Assembly (NCBI GenBank): GCA_017853785.1
Contig: JAFMIX010000001.1
Location: 1-61,612, forward strand
Direction of reading: 5' to 3'
Source of the DNA: Verrucomicrobiales bacterium
GTDB lineage: Bacteria > Verrucomicrobiota > Verrucomicrobiia > Limisphaerales > JAFMIX01
DNA length: 61,612 nucleotides
The position numbers and the translations under genes are program-made. Below are positions 56,211 to 61,612 of this stretch, one piece after another. Within the stretch, counting starts at the first letter, position 1. Every line of letters begins with the position of its first letter. The notes under the pieces were generated by a model. The model was not told the DNA's origin. It searched no databases and worked only from the letters and a program-made list of their open reading frames with translations.

Positions 56211-57149
56211 TCAGGTGGCGGTGGGTTTGGCGGCGGGGCGCAATTTGCGCAGCACGGCGGGCATGACGAGGGCGGCGAAAACGAACACCGCCGTGATCAG
56301 TTTAAGGTCGTTGGGATTGAGTCCCCAGCGGAGCGCGATGGCCACCAGCAGGCGGAACAGCACCGAACCCATCACCGCCCCGGTGATGAGCAGGCCGATT
56401 TTGTTGGTGCCGACCAGCGCCTCCCCGATGATGACGCTCGCCAGCCCCCACACGACCATGCCGATGCCCATCTGCACATCCACAAAGCCCTGATACTGGG
56501 CCAGCAGCGCCCCGGACAGGGCGATCAGCCCGTTGGAAAGCGCCAGCCCGAGGATGATGATGAAATCCACGCTCACCCCCAGCGCGCAGATCATCTGGGA
56601 GTTGTCGCCCGTGGCGCGCATGGCGGTGCCGAGGTTGGTGCGGAAAAACAGGTAGAGCGCGAGCCCCACGGCGAGAACCATCAACGTTGCGCCGACCAGC
56701 ATGGCGGCATCGCGGCTGCCCACCGTCCAGCCGGCGAGCAGGAACTCGGATTTGCCGCCGCCCAGAAAACTGCCGGCGAGGGATTCGGCCTGATTGGCCA
56801 GCGTGGATTCATTGAGCAGCGGGATGTTGCTTTTGCCCATCACGTGCAGGTTCACCGAATAAAGCGCGGTCATCACCAAAATCCCGCTCAAAAGCGCGTT
56901 GATCTTGAATTTGGTATGCAGCAGGCCGGTCAGCATGCCCGCCGCCGCCCCGGCCAGAAAACCGATCAGCGTGGCCGCCATCGGCGACCAGTGGTGTACC
57001 AGCAAAATAGACGCCACCGCCGCGCCCAGCGTGATGGAGCCGTCCGCGGTGATGTCGGGAAAGTTGAAGATGCGATAACTGAGATAGACTCCAAGCGCGA
57101 GCAGCGCGAGGATCAGTCCAATGGTGGTGGCCCCGATTAAAAGTGTCAT
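56211..57149 (-). CDS. ABC transporter permease, TrpX-system (branched-chain) type
   Basis: The 312-residue protein has eight or nine hydrophobic helices and the family blocks DITADGSITLGAAVASILL (about 34-52) and AGMLTGLLHTKFKINALLSG, with a central GLALSNGLIALSGALLAQYQ loop that contacts the ATPase. It matches the permeases partnered with TrpX-type binding proteins. It is the only permease in the operon, so it would act as a homodimer. The gene lies between STAS (9 bases) and the ATPase. Confidence 0.9.
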   Translation of the reverse strand: MTLLIGATTIGLILALLALGVYLSYRIFNFPDITADGSITLGAAVASILLVHHWSPMAATLIGFLAGAAAGMLTGLLHTKFKINALLSGILVMTALYSVNLHVMGKSNIPLLNESTLANQAESLAGSFLGGGKSEFLLAGWTVGSRDAAMLVGATLMVLAVGLALYLFFRTNLGTAMRATGDNSQMICALGVSVDFIIILGLALSNGLIALSGALLAQYQGFVDVQMGIGMVVWGLASVIIGEALVGTNKIGLLITGAVMGSVLFRLLVAIALRWGLNPNDLKLITAVFVFAALVMPAVLRKLRPAAKPTAT

Positions 57150-57158
57150 GACAGGATT

Positions 57159-58436
57159 TCAGGTTTGAGGTGCATGGCCGAATTGGCGCAGCGGGCTGAC
57201 CCAGCAGGCGCCGCGCATGAGGTCCGTCTCGCCCACGCCTTCGAATTCGCGGCCGTCGGCGAGCAGATGCATCACCGTGCCGGCGGCGGCGGAATTTAGC
57301 AAGGGACTCACCGTCTCCGCCAGATCCAGCCGGCCTTTCGGCAGCGGGCGATAAGGGAAAACCGCGGCGTGGAAATGCCCCGCCGCCGCAGTGCCCGGCC
57401 CGACCGGCCGCAAAAACGGCTGGGTGTCCGGCTGCGGTGCGATTTCAGCAAACCCCACGATCAGGGCCAACTGCCGTTCATTGGCGCGCTCCGTGGTGAA
57501 ATTCATCCAGTCCCGCACCTCCGGAAACGCCAGCGGCGACTGCCCCGCCGATTGATCCGGCGAGCGCAGCAAGGTGCCGCCCACCAGGCCGGCCGTCTCC
57601 GCCACGATCACAAAAGCGGCCGCCGGCACCGGCAAGGCCTCGAACGCCCGCGCCACCAGGCCGGACAGTCCGATCACGCCGCGCGGGCTGCGCCCCGCTT
57701 CAAAGCGGATCAGCCGCGAAAAACCGCCGCGCGCCGACAGCCCGTAAAGCAATTGCACCTCGGGCACCAGCTGCCCTTCGGTGACCTGATAATCCGGCAC
57801 GCTGCTGCCATCGGTGGGCATGGCTACCGCGGCCCCGGCCACGGCGAGCAGCTCGCCGTGGCGTCCCCGACCCTCCTCCGCCGTCCGGCCAAACGCGCCC
57901 AGGCCCACGGCCAACAAATCCGGCTCACAGCGCAGGCGCCGGCTGCCGGCGGCGGCCAGTTCGCCGGCGGCAAACGCCTCCGGCCGGCCGTGGAGATAAC
58001 CGGTAAAACCTCCTCCCGCCAGCGGATGCGATTCAAACTCGCATCCGTCCTGCGTCCATAAAGTCGGAGCGCTCACCACGGGTGCGCCGGGCGCGGCGGC
58101 CGCTGCCGGCGCGGGCGCGGCGCCGGGCTTTTCCGCTTTGGCCACGAGCATCGCGGCGATGCCGGACAACTGAAGCACCTCCAGCACGCTGGCGGTGGGC
58201 CGGACCACCCGCAGCGCGCCGCGGACAGCCTTGAGCTGCTTGTGATATTTCAGCAGCACCCGGATGCCGGCGGAGCTGACGTAATCCACGCGGGTGAATT
58301 CCAAATCCACTTGGTGATGGCCCGCCTGGATGGCCGCCTCGATCGCTTGCGCGACCCGGTCGGCCCAATTCGCATCCAGCCGCCCCTGCAATTGCAGTTC
58401 CTGGCGGCCTTCGTGGTGGTGTGTGGTGATTTCCAT
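57159..58436 (-). CDS. STAS-domain protein with unrecognised C-terminal domain
   Basis: Residues about 1-100 form an anti-sigma factor antagonist (STAS) domain: LQGRLDANWADRVAQAIEAA, then YVSSAGIRVLLKYHKQL with a candidate phosphorylated serine. An Ala/Pro linker (about 104-122) leads to a 300-residue C-terminal domain that I cannot match; it contains RGGFSRLIRFEAG, AETAGLVGGTLLRSPD and AAVFPYRPLPKGRLDLAE. STAS proteins relay signals in partner-switching modules with PP2C phosphatases and kinase-type anti-sigma factors. It sits between the triple substrate-binding protein (11 bases) and the permease (9 bases), inside a transporter operon. Confidence 0.78.
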   Translation of the reverse strand: MEITTHHHEGRQELQLQGRLDANWADRVAQAIEAAIQAGHHQVDLEFTRVDYVSSAGIRVLLKYHKQLKAVRGALRVVRPTASVLEVLQLSGIAAMLVAKAEKPGAAPAPAAAAAPGAPVVSAPTLWTQDGCEFESHPLAGGGFTGYLHGRPEAFAAGELAAAGSRRLRCEPDLLAVGLGAFGRTAEEGRGRHGELLAVAGAAVAMPTDGSSVPDYQVTEGQLVPEVQLLYGLSARGGFSRLIRFEAGRSPRGVIGLSGLVARAFEALPVPAAAFVIVAETAGLVGGTLLRSPDQSAGQSPLAFPEVRDWMNFTTERANERQLALIVGFAEIAPQPDTQPFLRPVGPGTAAAGHFHAAVFPYRPLPKGRLDLAETVSPLLNSAAAGTVMHLLADGREFEGVGETDLMRGACWVSPLRQFGHAPQT

Positions 58437-58447
58437 GTGGCGGTGAT

Positions 58448-61384
58448 TTATCGGACGATTTCGCCAAGCTGCAACAGATCCTGCGGGAGGGTGACACCAA
58501 CAGTCCGGGCGAGATCGGGGTTGAAGGTATATTTGATTTTTTGCACCAGTTGAAACGGGATGTTTGCCGGCGACTCACCCCGGAGCACGCGCGCGGCGAG
58601 GCTTGCCGAATCAATGCCGCCATCATAGAAATCACGGGACACGGTCATGAACGCGCCAGCCTTGCACTGGCCGGCGGCGAAGCCCATCAGGGGAAGCCGC
58701 GCGCGGCGGGCCGCTTGGGCGATGCTGGCAAAGCTTGCGCCCGAGAGGTTGTCCGAGATCTGGCACACGGCCTCGATGGGGCGGCTGCACAGCGCCAGGG
58801 CGGCGTCAGCAATTTCCCCGCTGTTGCTCACGCCCACCAATTCCACTTCCAGACCGAGCTCCTTGGCGGCCTTTAGTAGCTCGTCCTTGTAATAAACTGA
58901 ATTCACCTCGCCGGGCACGAACAGCGTGCCCACGCGCTTGAGGTTGGGCAGACACCGCTTCATCGCCTGCAGACCTTCCAGATGGGGGGCATTCACATAC
59001 GACCCGGTCACGTTGGGCAAATGATCCTGCTCCGTGCGCCCGGCGCCGGCCACCATCGGGTTGGCCACCAGCGAAAAAATCACCGGCCGCTTGCCGGCCC
59101 GCTGCAGTGCCGACTGCAGTGCCGGCGTGGTGGAGGTGATCAACATTTCTGAGCCGTCCGCCGCGCTGGCATCCATGATGGTGTTCAGCACCGACATGTC
59201 GCCCTGGGCGTTGCGCAGGCGTAGCTCATAGTCGCGGCCCGCCACCAGGCCGGCTTTCGCCAAGCCATCTTTGATGCCCTCGCGGTTGATCTCCACGTTG
59301 GGCGTCTCGAGATATTCCACCAGATCGATCTTGGCCCGCCGCCCCAGCGGCGCCGCCGCAGTGGCGGCGTTGGTCGTGATCGCGGCTTTCTGCTTCGCGG
59401 CTTCGGCCTCCAGTTCCGGCGGAAACGTCAGCCCGTGCTGGCGCGCCGCGTTTTCATCCAGAAAAACCTGCTTCTCCATGACATTTTCGATCGGGATGGC
59501 GGCCGGGCTTTCGCCGAGCAGCACGCGGGCGACCGGTTTGGCGACCGCGTAGCCGGGCTGGTAATATCCGAGCCCCACGCAGGCCACCGGCCCGCGGCCC
59601 GCCGTGGTGGAGTCGCTCGCGAACAGCGGCACCTTGGCGTCGCGCGCCACGCGGATCACCGCGTCCATCGCCTGCGCCACCGTGTTGTCGTCCAGGATGC
59701 AGAACGCGTCCACCCGGCGCGCCGCCAGCGCCTGCGCCGCCTGCACCACCTCGGCCGGCGTGGAGATCGTGACCTCCTCCAGCTTGATGCCGGCTTCGGC
59801 GAAAAGCTTCCGCGCCACGCTCACCACCTTCACCGAGTTGGCCTCCGAATTGTTGAAGATCACGCCGGCGGATTTGATCCCGGGCATGATCTGCCGGACG
59901 GCCTCCAGCAGCGCGCCCACCGGCGGAAAGGAGCCGATGCCCGTCACATTGGGCAGATGATTGGTAAAGCTTGTGCCCGCGCCGGCCGCGATCGGGTCGC
60001 TGCAATACGTGAACACCACCGGCTTGTGCTTCACAAAACCGATCGCCGCGCTGATCACCGGCGTGCTCATCGGCAGCACCAGATCCACATCCGAGGCATC
60101 AAAGTTCTGCAGCATGCCCGGGATGTTGGCGATCTCCGCCTGCGCGTGCATCCGGCGGATCTCCAGGTTTTTGCCCTCCTCAAAACCCAGCGCCCTCAGG
60201 CCGTCCACGATGCCCTGGCGGCACTGGTCGCCGGCGGATTCGGGCGCGAAGTAGGCCAGGCCGAGCTTGTAAACGCGCCCGGGCTGCGGCTTGAGGGCGC
60301 GCGGTGCGGGGGCGGCCTGAAGCATGGGCAGATTGGTGGCGGTGGCGGTGATGAAGCCGTCGGCGGTCTTTTTCAGGTCCGCGGGAATCTCCCAATGATC
60401 CTTGAGGCCGTTCAGGGCGGTTTCATTGTACAGGAAGACGACCGGCACAAAGTTTTCAACGGGCATGTCGGCCGGTTTTTTGCCATCCAGAACATCCGCG
60501 GCGATGCTGCCGGAATGTTTGCCGATCTCGTAATAATTCGCCCCGAGGTCGAACAGGGCGCCGCGGTTGACCGTGGGCGGCATGACGGTAAAGACCGGGA
60601 TGCGGGCGCGGCGGCAGGCTTCCACCACCTGGTCGCGGGCCGTGTTGACGACCATGTCGCCGCTGATCCACATGCATTCGACGCCCCGGGCGATGACGGA
60701 TTTCACCGATTCGATGAGGCTCATGCTATCCTCGGCGTTTCCTTCCACCAACTCGATGCCGAGTTCGCCGCAGATTTTGCGGGCGAGCTTGGTCTGCACC
60801 ATGGAATTGATCTCACCCGCGTTCCAGACGAGCCCGACCGACTTGACGTCCGGGCGCATGCGTTTGAGCGTGCGGAAAGCCTGCTCCACCGGCTGCATGC
60901 AACCCGAGCCCGCGATGTAAGGCGGATGGTCAAGGTGATTGGTCGGATTGATGCCAACCCCGGCGATATAAGGGTCGGTGACCAGGGCGAAGACGTGCGG
61001 GGTTTTCGCCCCGTTTTTGTTGGCGTTGGCGACCGTCTGCAGGGAGAGCGTGCTCAGGGAGATGATGAGATCGAAGCTGCCGGAGGTGACCTCGCGGGCG
61101 ATGGCGTTGGCGGTGCCGATGTCGCCCTCGGCATTATAGCGCCGGATGGCGATGTTTTTGCCGTCCACATATCCTCGGGCGGCCAGCACCTCGAGCGTGC
61201 CCGCCGCGCCCTGATCGAGGACGAGGAGAGAAGCGTGCTGCACCAAGGCGACCCGGACGGGTGATTTGGCCGCCCCCGCCGACCGGGCGCCCTGGCGCGA
61301 TCCCTTGTCGGTGTAAAGCAACACGGCCGCGGCCAGCGCCAGCAGAACAACGCCAAACGAAAGTCGCTTCAGGATTTCAAACAT
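58448..61384 (-). CDS. Membrane-anchored substrate-binding protein with three TrpX-type domains
   Basis: The 978-residue protein has one N-terminal hydrophobic segment (about 9-24) that looks like an uncleaved anchor, and three tandem ABC_sub_bind (PF04392, TrpX-type) domains: about 43-325, 373-655 and 685-965. Homologous landmarks repeat in each: a start such as VRVALVQH, KLGLAYF or IDLVEYL, then EGKNLEIRR-like, HLPNVTG-like and AADVLDGKKPADMP-like segments (RVLLGESPAAIP and RVLRGESPANIP in copies 2 and 3). TrpX-type proteins normally have one domain and bind small molecules such as tryptophan. The gene heads the visible operon. Confidence 0.9.
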   Translation of the reverse strand: MFEILKRLSFGVVLLALAAAVLLYTDKGSRQGARSAGAAKSPVRVALVQHASLLVLDQGAAGTLEVLAARGYVDGKNIAIRRYNAEGDIGTANAIAREVTSGSFDLIISLSTLSLQTVANANKNGAKTPHVFALVTDPYIAGVGINPTNHLDHPPYIAGSGCMQPVEQAFRTLKRMRPDVKSVGLVWNAGEINSMVQTKLARKICGELGIELVEGNAEDSMSLIESVKSVIARGVECMWISGDMVVNTARDQVVEACRRARIPVFTVMPPTVNRGALFDLGANYYEIGKHSGSIAADVLDGKKPADMPVENFVPVVFLYNETALNGLKDHWEIPADLKKTADGFITATATNLPMLQAAPAPRALKPQPGRVYKLGLAYFAPESAGDQCRQGIVDGLRALGFEEGKNLEIRRMHAQAEIANIPGMLQNFDASDVDLVLPMSTPVISAAIGFVKHKPVVFTYCSDPIAAGAGTSFTNHLPNVTGIGSFPPVGALLEAVRQIMPGIKSAGVIFNNSEANSVKVVSVARKLFAEAGIKLEEVTISTPAEVVQAAQALAARRVDAFCILDDNTVAQAMDAVIRVARDAKVPLFASDSTTAGRGPVACVGLGYYQPGYAVAKPVARVLLGESPAAIPIENVMEKQVFLDENAARQHGLTFPPELEAEAAKQKAAITTNAATAAAPLGRRAKIDLVEYLETPNVEINREGIKDGLAKAGLVAGRDYELRLRNAQGDMSVLNTIMDASAADGSEMLITSTTPALQSALQRAGKRPVIFSLVANPMVAGAGRTEQDHLPNVTGSYVNAPHLEGLQAMKRCLPNLKRVGTLFVPGEVNSVYYKDELLKAAKELGLEVELVGVSNSGEIADAALALCSRPIEAVCQISDNLSGASFASIAQAARRARLPLMGFAAGQCKAGAFMTVSRDFYDGGIDSASLAARVLRGESPANIPFQLVQKIKYTFNPDLARTVGVTLPQDLLQLGEIVR

Positions 61385-61430
61385 GGTCGGATGCCTTTTA
61401 AATATTGTGTTTTCCCGTCACGGAGGAGTC

Positions 61431-61612
61431 TCAGGGTTTGACCGGCTTGATTTGCTGCGTGTAACTGACACCGATCAGCGCCCGGCTGATCCGGCTCTGA
61501 TCCAGCAGATGGCGCATGTCGCAAAAATCTCCCTGCTCCACCACGGCTGCGATTTCAGCGGCGAGGCTAGTGGGCTGCGCGTTCCAAGGCAAGGCGGAGA
61601 AAAACACCGCAT
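61431..61612 (-). CDS. C-terminal part of an unidentified protein
   Basis: A frame open from the window edge ends at TGA 61431-61433, 47 bases before the triple substrate-binding gene on the same strand. The 59 visible residues include SLAAEIAAVVEQGDFCDMRH and end in QQIKPVKP. I recognise no family. By position it is probably co-transcribed with the transporter and STAS genes, and a signalling partner would be expected here, but the sequence seen does not show it. Confidence 0.6.
   Translation of the reverse strand, partial: AVFFSALPWNAQPTSLAAEIAAVVEQGDFCDMRHLLDQSRISRALIGVSYTQQIKPVKP

Noticed and set aside
59435..61264. 609-codon frame opposite the triple substrate-binding protein
   Set aside because: His/Arg/Gly-rich antisense shadow with no recognisable domain.

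Overview
The window is a GC-rich chromosomal segment (protein-coding on both strands, very little spacer DNA, no rRNA, tRNA, CRISPR or recognisable transposase seen). The gene content suggests a Gram-negative, aerobic, saccharolytic heterotroph of the Verrucomicrobiota, probably near the Pedosphaera/Limisphaera lineage. That is an inference from several features: Tat-exported Gfo/Idh/MocA oxidoreductases beside a double DUF1080 protein and a ThuA protein, a CstA with a Cys-rich tail, a sdhCAB block with a single large cytochrome b subunit, a SUF set with SufU and SufT, KdsB (hence LPS), and many short palindromic repeats of the sort common in that phylum. No marker gene in the window proves it.

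Layout. 1-4400: end of pyrB, trpA, a CrtN/CrtI-type desaturase, a NhaR-like regulator and a YugP-type membrane zinc peptidase. 4420-7960: a compact + strand operon with a hibernation-factor-like protein, purK, purE, a sodium-dependent bicarbonate transporter (sbtA) and its PII-like partner (sbtB). PurK consumes bicarbonate, so the grouping makes metabolic sense. 8069-10040: gmd and fcl, the two steps to GDP-L-fucose, convergent. 10189-13923: sufD-sufU-sufT-sufS. 13937-16611: an ATP-grasp ligase paired with a zinc metalloprotein, then nadD. 16612-21900: an MHS-family transporter sitting between a decayed fragment and the intact 3' end of cstA, then a small Cys-rich protein and a CoA-binding protein closed by a clear terminator. 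21921-25382: sdhCAB. 25509-29260: kdsB-pyrG-folC. 29353-36559: a cardiolipin-synthase-like phospholipase D protein, an OPA-type transporter, ogt with two tail-anchored coiled-coil proteins, a PpiD/SurA-like chaperone and an RluA-type pseudouridine synthase.

36593-49696 is an arginine biosynthesis operon (argC, argJ, argB, argD, argF, all on the minus strand in the classical order). It has been opened between argJ and argB by a 5.3 kb divergent block of exported sugar-modifying proteins (double DUF1080, two Gfo/Idh/MocA proteins, ThuA). A methyltransferase, a YjdF-like protein and an AlkA-type glycosylase also ride within the arg run. 49808-51775 is the surA-pdxA pair familiar from enterobacteria. 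51858-54871 is a hybrid histidine kinase translationally coupled to an exported cupredoxin-like protein.

54983-61612 is the most unusual locus: a TrpX-type ABC transporter whose substrate-binding protein is a membrane-anchored chain of three tandem binding domains. It is co-transcribed with a STAS-domain protein carrying a large unrecognised C-terminal domain, one permease, one ATPase and the end of another gene that runs off the window. The layout looks like a transporter wired into a partner-switching signalling pathway.

Several dispersed repeats are visible between genes and inside argJ, folC and possibly cstA. Where promoters can be read, they fit TTGACC-N17-TAGNNT well.
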